A program made the position numbers and the translations under genes. Shown here piece by piece: positions 16,836 to 26,111 of a stretch of 46,127 nucleotides of DNA. Source of the DNA: Myxococcales bacterium. GTDB taxonomy: Bacteria; Myxococcota; Bradymonadia; UBA7976; UBA1532. The notes below the pieces were generated by a model. It did not search any database and was not told where the DNA came from. It worked only from the letters and a program-made list of their open reading frames with translations. The first letter of the stretch is position 1, and every line of letters starts with the position of its first letter. Where the stretch lies: NCBI GenBank assembly GCA_020633515.1, contig JACKDM010000038.1, positions 1-46,127 of the forward strand, given 5' to 3'.

Positions 16836-18716
16836 CTAGAGCTTCTCGTAGGTCGGCTTGTCCGGCTGCTTCGGCGTCTCCGGCGGCGGCTTCGGCGGCC
16901 GGGGCGTCTGCGGGCGGCGGATCGGCGGGGCGGGGCGCTTCTTGAGCTCGGCGCGGATCTCGGTCGGCGCCGCGCCGCGGGCTTCGAGCGCGACGGTGCG
17001 GACGAGCGCCTCGTGGCCCTCCTTGACGAAGCGCAGCTCCACCGGCGCTTCGGTGACGTCGAGCTCGTGCTCGAACGGCGTCACCCCGAGCTTCAGCTCG
17101 CCGAGGAAGACCTCCGCCCCCTCGGGCTCGGAGTGCAGGTCGAGCCACGCTCGCGGGGGCGCCGGTGGGATCGGCGGCGGGAGCGCGGGCGGCGCGGCGT
17201 CGATCGGCTCGTTCGCCTCGAGCGCCACCCGGATCGTCTGGTTCGGCGAGGCGCTGCGCCCGCTCGCGGTGTAGCTCTGATCCTTGTAGCCCTCGCGGCG
17301 GAACAACAGCTCGGTCTCCCGGCCGCGCGGCACGTCGTACTGCGTCGGCGTGCGCCCGATCTCGAGCCCGTCGACGAGCACCGCGGCGCCCGGCGGGTCG
17401 CTCTGGAGGGTGTAGACGATCACCCGGCTGTCGATGACCAGCGTCCCCTCGTGGTCGTCGATGCCCTCGTCGGCGGTCTGCCACGCGAACAACGCGACGG
17501 CGAGCGCGGCCGCGGCGACGGTCACCATCGCCCACCGCAGCCGACGGTCGGGGCCATAGGGGCGTATCCGCGGATCGGTCGGCCGCGGCGGCACGGTCGC
17601 GAGGTGGCCGGCGTGCTCGGGGGTCGCGAGCCCGTCGAGACCTGGGTTCGACGGCGGCCGCGGCGGCGGCTCCGAGCCGTCGATCGGCGCGATCGGCGCG
17701 GTGTTGGCGCGCAGCCGGCTGCGGTCGTAGGGCCCCGAGTCACCGGGCCGCGGGGTCATGCGGTAGACGCCCGAAGCCGGCGCGAAGTAGAGGCGGCTGT
17801 TGGTGCTCGACAGCTCGCCGAGGTCGATCTGGATCTGCCGCAGCCGCGCGATCAGCTCGTCGGCGGTGCGCAGGCGGCGGGAGCGGTCCTTGGCGCAGCA
17901 GTCGTTGATGAGCTGGAGCACCGCGTCGTTGACGTCGGCCTCCGGCGCCATCTCCCGCATGTCGGGGAGCTCCTTGCTCGCCTGCGCCATCATCACCGAC
18001 ATCGGCGTCGCGCCGTCGAAGGGCGGCTTGCCGGCGAGCATCTCGAACAGGATGATCCCGAGCGAGTAGATGTCGGTGCGGTGGTCGACCTTCTGCCCGT
18101 GCACCTGCTCGGGGCTCATGTAGTGCGGGGTGCCGAAGATCGAGCCCGCCAGCGTCAGCGCCTTGCCCTCGGCCGTGCGCCCGTCACCGCCGAGGATCTT
18201 GGCGATGCCGAAGTCGAGCACCTTGGCGAAGTCGGAGTCGCCCGCGACGTGGTCGATCTGGATGTTCTCGGGCTTGAGGTCCCGGTGCACGATCCCGAGC
18301 TGGTGCGCCTCGCCGACCGCGCCGGCGACCTGATCCATGATGTGCAGCGCCCGCGGCAGGATCAGCCGCTTCTCCTTGCGCAGGATCGAGAAGAGGCTCT
18401 GGCCGCCGAGCAGCTCCATCGACATGAAGAGCAGGTCGTCTTCGGTCTTGCCGTAGTCGTAGATCGTGATCGTGTTGGGGTGGCGCAGGCGGGAGATCGA
18501 GAGCGCCTCCTGCTGGAAGCGGGCGAGGAGCTTCTCGTCGGTGGCGAGCTGGGCGCGGAGGATCTTGAGCGCGACGCGGCGGTTCATCGAGACCTGGCGC
18601 GCCTCGTACACGCGCCCCATGCCGCCCTCGCCGATGAGGCGCGTGATCTCGTAGCGGCCGTTGTCGATGGTGCGACCGATCAACGAGTTCTTGTCGTCGG
18701 ACGGCTTGTCGGTCAT
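16836..18716 (-). CDS. transmembrane Ser/Thr protein kinase with two PEGA domains
   Basis: Hanks-type kinase signalling across the inner membrane. The 626-residue protein has a kinase domain at about 21-297 with the Gly loop GEGGMGRVYEAR (29-40), catalytic K51, HRDLKPEN (144-151) and DFG (168-170), so it should be active. A Pro-rich juxtamembrane linker leads to one transmembrane helix at about 394-412. Two PEGA repeats follow outside (SDPPGAAVLVDGLEIGRTP and SEPEGAEVFLGELKLGVTP), then a Pro/Lys-rich tail. PEGA domains are known mostly from surface and envelope proteins, so the ligand is probably extracytoplasmic. It lies 99 bases downstream of yacG on the same strand with its own candidate promoter in between. 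Confidence 0.93.
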   Translation of the reverse strand: MTDKPSDDKNSLIGRTIDNGRYEITRLIGEGGMGRVYEARQVSMNRRVALKILRAQLATDEKLLARFQQEALSISRLRHPNTITIYDYGKTEDDLLFMSMELLGGQSLFSILRKEKRLILPRALHIMDQVAGAVGEAHQLGIVHRDLKPENIQIDHVAGDSDFAKVLDFGIAKILGGDGRTAEGKALTLAGSIFGTPHYMSPEQVHGQKVDHRTDIYSLGIILFEMLAGKPPFDGATPMSVMMAQASKELPDMREMAPEADVNDAVLQLINDCCAKDRSRRLRTADELIARLRQIQIDLGELSSTNSRLYFAPASGVYRMTPRPGDSGPYDRSRLRANTAPIAPIDGSEPPPRPPSNPGLDGLATPEHAGHLATVPPRPTDPRIRPYGPDRRLRWAMVTVAAAALAVALFAWQTADEGIDDHEGTLVIDSRVIVYTLQSDPPGAAVLVDGLEIGRTPTQYDVPRGRETELLFRREGYKDQSYTASGRSASPNQTIRVALEANEPIDAAPPALPPPIPPAPPRAWLDLHSEPEGAEVFLGELKLGVTPFEHELDVTEAPVELRFVKEGHEALVRTVALEARGAAPTEIRAELKKRPAPPIRRPQTPRPPKPPPETPKQPDKPTYEKL

Positions 18717-18771
18717 TCCCCGCCTTCAAGCGGATCCCCGCGCTCGCGGGACCCTGCCGGCACACCGGCCG

Positions 18772-18801
18772 AATCTAGCACAGCGCGTCCCGAGTGAACA
18801 A
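18772..18801 (-). promoter_or_regulatory. candidate promoter of the PEGA kinase gene
   Basis: On the minus strand TTGTTC (18801-18796) and TAGATT (18777-18772) are 18 bases apart, in an unusually AT-rich patch that also contains GTTAAC just upstream. The leader to the ATG at 18716 would be about 50 bases. Confidence 0.45.
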
Positions 18802-18815
18802 AGTTAACACCGGCC

Positions 18816-19052
18816 TCACGAGTCATGGTCGTCAGGGCCTCCGCCCGGGTCGCCGACGGGCTCTGCGCCCGGATCGAGATCGGGTGACAGCGGCCGCGAG
18901 ACGACGTAGTCGCCGGCGAACCAGCGGCCCAGATCGATCTCTCGGCAGCGGGCCCGGCAGAACGGGAACGCGGGGTTCTCGGCGCGCGCCGCGGCGGGCT
19001 CGCCGCACACCGGGCAGCGCCGGATCCGCCGACCGTCATCCGCTCCGCTCAT
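18816..19052 (-). CDS. yacG: DNA gyrase inhibitor YacG-like zinc protein
   Basis: Small zinc-binding protein; in E. coli YacG binds GyrB and inhibits gyrase. The 78-residue product has the full four-Cys signature CPVC-x15-CRARC and then the family hallmark EIDLGRWFAGDYVVSRPL. Length fits the family (about 65-80). The ATG at 19052 follows GAGGAG and overlaps the stop of the rhomboid-like gene (ATGA), which indicates a two-gene operon. The C-terminus is Asp/Pro/Gly-rich and not conserved. In many proteobacteria yacG sits beside coaE and zapD; the partner here is different. Confidence 0.92.
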   Translation of the reverse strand: MSGADDGRRIRRCPVCGEPAAARAENPAFPFCRARCREIDLGRWFAGDYVVSRPLSPDLDPGAEPVGDPGGGPDDHDS

Positions 19053-19915
19053 GCCGACGCTCCTCGGTGAAACCGGCGGCCGCCGTCGATCACCCGCATG
19101 GAACGCCGCCGACGCTCCAGCCGCCACAGCTTGATGCGATCGATCGCGTGACGCGGGCGGTGATAGCCATGCACGATCAGCCACGCGAGCCCGATCGCGG
19201 CGAGCTCGACGAGCCCCTCGATCCAGCCGACGAGCAGCAGGTCGAGCACCCCGAACGCGACGAGCACCCACAGCAGCTTGCCGATCGCGATCTCGGTCCC
19301 GCCGATGAGCGCGCGGGCGTTCATCAGGCACCACACCGTCATCAGCGCGAACGAGAGCGGCCGCTCGCCGATGATGACCCCCGAGGTGGTGGCGAAGGTG
19401 AGCGTCGCGCCGAGCGCATTGGTCGCGAGCACGATGATCGCCGAGAAGCGCAGCAAGCGCTCGGCGCCCCAGCGGCGCTCGACGGCGGTCCCGATCCAGA
19501 GCAGCACGATGACGGCGCCGGCGAGCCCGTAGCCGCGGCCGGGGGCGAGCCAGGTGTCGGCGGCCCACAGCCCGGCGAGGGTGCCGGCGATGACACCGAC
19601 GAGCTGCGCCGGCTGCCGCGCCCACAGCGCGCGGAGCGACTCGCGGTAGAAGTAGCCGATGAGCAGCGCGAGCAGCAGCAGCGCGAACGGCCCCGCCGCC
19701 CGCGCGACGAAGCTCGCGGTCAGGAGCGCGGTCAGCCGCAGGTCGGGCCACGTCCACGGGTCGACCACCAGCCAGTGACCGATCGTGGTCAGGTGGGCGT
19801 CGACGACGGTGAGGATCACACAGAGCCCCGCGAGCACCACCGCGCCGCGGGTGGGGCGCAGCGCGATCGGACCGGGGCCGCCGGGGCGGCGGCGGAGGGC
19901 AGCGGGGCGGGCCAT
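19049..19915 (-). CDS. rhomboid-like multi-pass membrane protein without the catalytic Ser motif
   Basis: Integral membrane protein of 288 residues with about six hydrophobic helices (for example AVVLAGLCVILTVVDAHLT, ALLLLALLIGYFY, AIVLLWIG-like and LLWVLVAFGVLDLLLVGW segments). The loop TAVERRWGAERLLRFSAI closely resembles the rhomboid L1 signature around ERRWG. No GxSG Ser motif or matching His is seen in the later helices (LSFALMTVWCLMNAR), so it is probably a non-proteolytic member that binds rather than cleaves membrane clients. The ATG at 19915 follows CAGGAG. It is coupled to yacG by an ATGA overlap and diverges from the zinc-ribbon gene at 20072. Confidence 0.72.
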   Translation of the reverse strand: MARPAALRRRPGGPGPIALRPTRGAVVLAGLCVILTVVDAHLTTIGHWLVVDPWTWPDLRLTALLTASFVARAAGPFALLLLALLIGYFYRESLRALWARQPAQLVGVIAGTLAGLWAADTWLAPGRGYGLAGAVIVLLWIGTAVERRWGAERLLRFSAIIVLATNALGATLTFATTSGVIIGERPLSFALMTVWCLMNARALIGGTEIAIGKLLWVLVAFGVLDLLLVGWIEGLVELAAIGLAWLIVHGYHRPRHAIDRIKLWRLERRRRSMRVIDGGRRFHRGASA

Positions 19916-19991
19916 CGGTCGAGGGCTCCTGTCATCTCGGCGTCGCCCCAACCGATGCACGAGACCCCCCGGCCGATGCACCGCGCCCGGG

Positions 19992-20020
19992 TTGGCGACG
20001 TGCGGAAGGTGCGGTAAGCT
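19992..20020 (+). promoter_or_regulatory. candidate promoter of the zinc-ribbon protein gene
   Basis: TTGGCG (19992-19997) and TAAGCT (20015-20020) are exactly 17 bases apart, about 50 bases before the GTG at 20072. Confidence 0.45.
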
Positions 20021-20071
20021 CGCGCCCCGTCCCGTCTCGCGGTCGCACGCCCTCGGTCGAAGGAGCCTGGA

Positions 20072-22353
20072 GTGGCCTACAAAGCCTGCTTCGCCTGTGA
20101 GTTGCTGTTCGAGGTCGACCCCGGCCTCGGCGACTCCACCCGCTGTCCGCAGTGTCGCGGCGTGCTCTCCGACTACGACCCCGACGTCGACGAGCTCGAC
20201 GCCCGCGCCGCCGACGCCGATCTCGGGCAGGCGTCGACCCAGGCCAACCAGGCGATCGTGCGCACCATGTCGTACAAGGGCCTCGCCAGCGCGGTGCGGG
20301 AGAAGATCGACGCCCGCAACGCCGGCGGCGCCCCGGCGCCCACCCCCGTCGCCCGCCCGGTGCCCCGCGCCGCGCCCGTGCCCCGCGGGCTCAGCCCGAC
20401 CGGCGCCAACCGCGCGATCGCGACCCCGACCGGCCAGAACCGCGCGATCTCGGCCGCGCCCGCCCCGATCACCTCCACCCGCAGCCGCATCCCCTCGCTC
20501 GTGCGCCCCCGCGGGCTCGAAGGCCTCGGCGCCCGCCCGGCGACCGCGCCGCTCGGCTCGGTCGAGCCCACCCAGATCGACACCCCGCAGATCCCCGAGC
20601 AGCGCGCCGAAGAAGACACCCCCACCCCGGCCCCGGCGCCCGTCGTGCCGCGCCCCGCGCCGGTCGCGCCCGCCATCGCCCGCCCCGCGCCGGTCCCCGC
20701 GGCCGCGGCCCCGGTCGCGCCGCGCGCCGTCCCGCAGGCGATCCCCCGCCCTGGCCCCGCCTCGGTCGAGGTCCCCCGCCCGGTCGCCGTGCCCGCGCCC
20801 GCCCAGGCGCCCCCGCTCGAACCGCCCGGCCGCGCCCGCACCAAGGTCCTCGACGCCGTCGACATCGACGCCGCCGTCGCCGACGCCCCCGCCAGCGCCA
20901 CCGCCGAAGGCACCGACGCGCCCGACGAGTCGATGCTCGAAGACATCTCGATGCAGTCGATGCACGAGGATCCGGCCCGCTTCGACGAGCCCGCCGACGA
21001 CCCGTCGATGCTCGACGACATCTCGATGCAGTCGGTCTACGAGCCGATCCCCGACGCCTCCGAGCCGCCCGCCGCCGCGCCCGCCGACGAGGGCGGCTAT
21101 GTGCTCCCCGCGACCGTCGCGCTGTCGCTCGACCGCCCGCTGCCGCCGATCCCGGGCAGCGAGCCGGCCGGGCTGCTGCCCGCGACGACCGCGCCCGCCG
21201 CCGAGCCTGCGCCGCCCGCCCCGAGCCGCCCGCGCCGGCCGCGCCCGCCCGGCCGTCGCCGCGCCCGCCCGCGCCGCAGCCGATCGGCGCGCCGACCCGA
21301 GCCCGCCGCGCCGATGCCGTCCAGCCCGCCGCGCCGATGCCCGTCCAGCCCGCCGCCCGCCCCGCGCCCGCCTCGCCGTTCCCCGCGCAGCCGATCGCCC
21401 GCCCGATGGCGCCCGCGGCCGACGACGAGCTCTCATCGGGCGCCGACGCCTTCACCGCCGCGCCGCTCGACATGGACGCCGCCCGCGGCCGCGGGAAGGC
21501 GCCGCTGATCATCGTGCTCGCCGTGCTCCTCCTCGGCGGCGGCGGCTTCGCCGCGTGGTGGTTCCTGCTGCGCGGGCCCGGCGAAGAGGCCGCGACCACC
21601 GCCGAGACCGCGCCGCCGCCCCCGGTGCTGAGCTGGAGCGAGAAGCTCGAGAAGCAGATCACCGACGGCCAGGGCACCCTCCCCGCGGTCGCCGCCGCCG
21701 GCCCGCTCGACGAGGCGACCTGGATCGCCGGCGGCCCCGAGGGCATGTCGACGAGCCTCGGCCTCGTCACCGGCATGCCCTCCGCCGTCATCCGCGAGGG
21801 CGCGATCGTCAGCGACGACGACGGCGCCTACATCCCCGCCGTGCAGCAGAAGCTCGCCGAGGGATCGCCCACCGCCGACAGCCGCCTCCTCATCGGCCTG
21901 CCCGCCGACCTCCGCGTCGCCGACCTGCGCCCCATGGCCGACGCCGGCCGCCGCGCGGGCCACGGCGCCTTCGGGCTCATCGTCGACCAGCAGAGCGCGC
22001 CCGGCCAGCTCGGGGTGCTCCCGTTCCTGCTCGACAAGAAGGGCGCGCCGCTCCCCGAGAAGGGCGCCATCGTCGTGCGCGTCGGCACCCTCGGCCTGCA
22101 CGTCAGCGCCCGCGACGCCAACAACACCTCGATCAGCGAAGGTGAACCGCAGGTCCCCCGCGCCGGCGACGCGCTCGACCTCGACGCGTTCGGCGAGCGC
22201 CTCGCCGCGCTCCGCGAGGCCCACCCCGACATCGAGCGCGTCGTCATCCACCCGAGCCCCGAGATGAAGCTCGCCGAGTTCGCGCCGCTCCTGTCGAAGG
22301 TCTACCTCGGCAAGGGCGGCAAGCGCTTCGCCGAGGTCATGATCGCGCAGTGA
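20072..22353 (+). pseudogene. zinc-ribbon, proline-rich single-pass membrane protein with an apparent frameshift
   Basis: No named family. The N-terminus is a zinc ribbon (CFACELLFEV then CPQC) of the MJ0042 type common in myxobacteria. About 400 Pro/Ala-rich residues follow, containing two copies of a SML-E/D-DISMQS motif. Then come one transmembrane helix (APLIIVLAVLLLGGGGFAAW) and a C-terminal domain of about 230 residues that loosely resembles the ExbD/TolR fold near its end (IERVVIHPSPEMKLAEFAPL). The frame changes at about 21219-21223: AEPAPPAP before a CCCC run, EPPAPAAPARPSP after it in the -1 frame. One extra C would restore a 760-residue protein. The GTG at 20072 follows AAGGAG. The stop overlaps the methyltransferase start (GTGA). 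The domains on both sides look well kept, so a sequencing error is as likely as true loss. Confidence 0.7.
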
Positions 22354-22922
22354 CCGCCCGGAGCCGCTCTCGCCCCGGCGAGCCCCTGCGCCCCGGCGAG
22401 GCCGTCCGCGCCGGCTACGTCGAGCACGGCGTCGACGGCTACTACCAGCGCGTCGCCGCCACCTACCACAACCCCCACGAGCCCCTCATCGCCGAGGCCA
22501 TCGCGCTCGCCCACGCCCGCCGTCCCCTCCCCCTCGGCGCCGTGCTCGACCTCGCCTGCGGCAGCGGCGAAGCCACCCGCGCCCTCGAAGCCCTCGGCGC
22601 CCGCCGAATCGACGGCGTCGACCCCTACACCGCGCCCGCCTGGCGCGCCCGCACCGGCCGCGACGCCCGCCCGCTCACCTTCGCCGACGTCGCCGCCGGC
22701 GCCCTCGACGGCGCATGTTACGACCTCATCGTCTGCAGCTTCGCCCTCCACCTCGCCGCCCCCTCGCGCCTCCCCGGCATCACCTGGGCGCTCGCCCGCC
22801 TCGCCCCCGAGCTCCTCATCACGAGCCCCCACAAGCGCCCCCCCATCGAGCACGGCTGGACCCTCATCGACGCCTTCATCCACCGCCGCGTCCACCTCCG
22901 CCGCTTCCAGAGCACCCTCTGA
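22350..22922 (+). CDS. class I SAM-dependent methyltransferase
   Basis: Small-molecule or protein methyltransferase of 190 residues; substrate unknown. Motif I is AVLDLACGSGEATRALEALG, followed by the acidic end of strand 2 (IDGVDPY). Motif IV-like CYDLIVCSFALHLA and post-motif ELLITSPHKRPP complete the Rossmann core. It is short for the superfamily but has every core strand. The GTG at 22350 overlaps the TGA of the zinc-ribbon gene, so translation is probably coupled. If the frameshift in that gene is real, coupling would suffer. Codons end overwhelmingly in C. Confidence 0.85.
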   Translation: MTARSRSRPGEPLRPGEAVRAGYVEHGVDGYYQRVAATYHNPHEPLIAEAIALAHARRPLPLGAVLDLACGSGEATRALEALGARRIDGVDPYTAPAWRARTGRDARPLTFADVAAGALDGACYDLIVCSFALHLAAPSRLPGITWALARLAPELLITSPHKRPPIEHGWTLIDAFIHRRVHLRRFQSTL

Positions 22923-23023
22923 GCCCGCTACCCGAGCGCCACGCCACCCCGTTGTATCAGGCCGCGTGACACGCCCGCCCGGAGCGTCCACAATGGCCGG
23001 ACCCTGACCGGCGCGAGGAAGAC

Positions 23024-24259
<1,236 letters not shown>

Positions 24260-24381
24260 CCCGCCGCGCGCCCGCCCGCAGCTTGTGTGCCCTGGCAGCC
24301 TCTGTCAGACTCCCCGTTTGACGGTCCCGTGACATCACCCGCCGGTCGAGCGGTCGGACCGGCCCCGATGGACACCTTCGA

Positions 24382-25362
24382 ATGGACGATTTCACCCTGG
24401 TCATCCTCGTCGAGGACGACCCGCAGGATGCCATCGTCGTGCGCCGATTCCTCGGCCGGGCGCGGCGGCGGCGGTTTTCTGTCGTACATGTGAGCCACCT
24501 CAGCAAGCTCCCCGAGACCCTCGCCGTCAGCGTGCCCGACGTCATCCTCCTCGACCTCACCCTGCCCGACGCCCGCGGCCTCGACTCGCTCCGCGCCGCC
24601 ATCGCCCACGCGCCCGACATCCCCATCATCGTGCTCACCGGCGTCGAAGACGAAGCCCTCGGCCTCCGCGCCATGGAGTCGGGCGCGCAGGACTACCTCG
24701 TCAAAGGCGACTGCGACGCCCGCAGCCTCGAGCGCGCGATCCTCTATGCCATCGAGCGCAAGCGCCTCCTCCGCGCCGCCGAACACACCGCGCTGCACGA
24801 CGCGCTCACCGGGCTGCCCAACCGCACGCTCCTCCTCGACCGCCTCGGCATGGCGATCGAACGCAGCCGCCGCGCCGGCACCCCGCTCTGCGTCGCGCTC
24901 TTCGACCTCGACGACTTCCGCCTCGTCAACGACGAGCTCGGCCCCGTCGCCGGCGACCAGCTCCTCGCCGCCGTCGCCCACCGCCTCCACGAGACCATCG
25001 GCGGCCCCGACACCGTCGCCCGCCTCTCCGCCGACACCTTCGCCTGCCTCTTCGAGCTGCACCCCGACACCGCCGAGACCGAGGCCCGCCTCGACGCGCT
25101 CCTCGCCGCCGTCAACCGCCCGCACCGCCTGCACACCGCCGACGCCCCCGCCGGCCGCCTCGTCGAGCTGCGCTGCTCGGCCGGGCTCTCGGTCTACCCC
25201 GAGGACGCCGAGACCGCCGAGGGCCTGCTCTCGACCGCCGGCCACGCCCTCCGCCGCGCCAAGGAAGCCGGCGGCGGCTGCCTCGTGCGCTTCGGCCACG
25301 TCGAGTGGACCCTCCCGCCCGGCGTCCCGCCGCCCTCGAAGCCCGGCCCCGACCCGAGCTGA
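24382..25362 (+). CDS. response regulator with degenerate GGDEF domain
   Basis: Two-domain protein of 326 residues. The receiver (1-125) has the acidic pocket VEDD (E11, D12, D13), phospho-acceptor D58 in VILLDLTLPD, Thr in IIVLTGVED and Lys in DYLVKGD, so it should be phosphorylated. The GGDEF-type domain (about 135-310) begins with HDALTGLPNRTLLLDRL and FDLDDFRLVND, but the signature loop reads RLSADTFACLF (216-220), so diguanylate cyclase activity is unlikely. It may bind GTP or act as a scaffold. It lies directly downstream of the ethylene-receptor-type kinase and is its likely output. The ATG at 24382 has no obvious ribosome site. Its stop lies 21 bases from the convergent PAP2 stop. Confidence 0.85.
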   Translation: MDDFTLVILVEDDPQDAIVVRRFLGRARRRRFSVVHVSHLSKLPETLAVSVPDVILLDLTLPDARGLDSLRAAIAHAPDIPIIVLTGVEDEALGLRAMESGAQDYLVKGDCDARSLERAILYAIERKRLLRAAEHTALHDALTGLPNRTLLLDRLGMAIERSRRAGTPLCVALFDLDDFRLVNDELGPVAGDQLLAAVAHRLHETIGGPDTVARLSADTFACLFELHPDTAETEARLDALLAAVNRPHRLHTADAPAGRLVELRCSAGLSVYPEDAETAEGLLSTAGHALRRAKEAGGGCLVRFGHVEWTLPPGVPPPSKPGPDPS

Positions 25363-25383
25363 CCCCCCGAGCGCCCGATCACA

Positions 25384-26106
<723 letters not shown>

Positions 26107-26111
26107 CGCCG

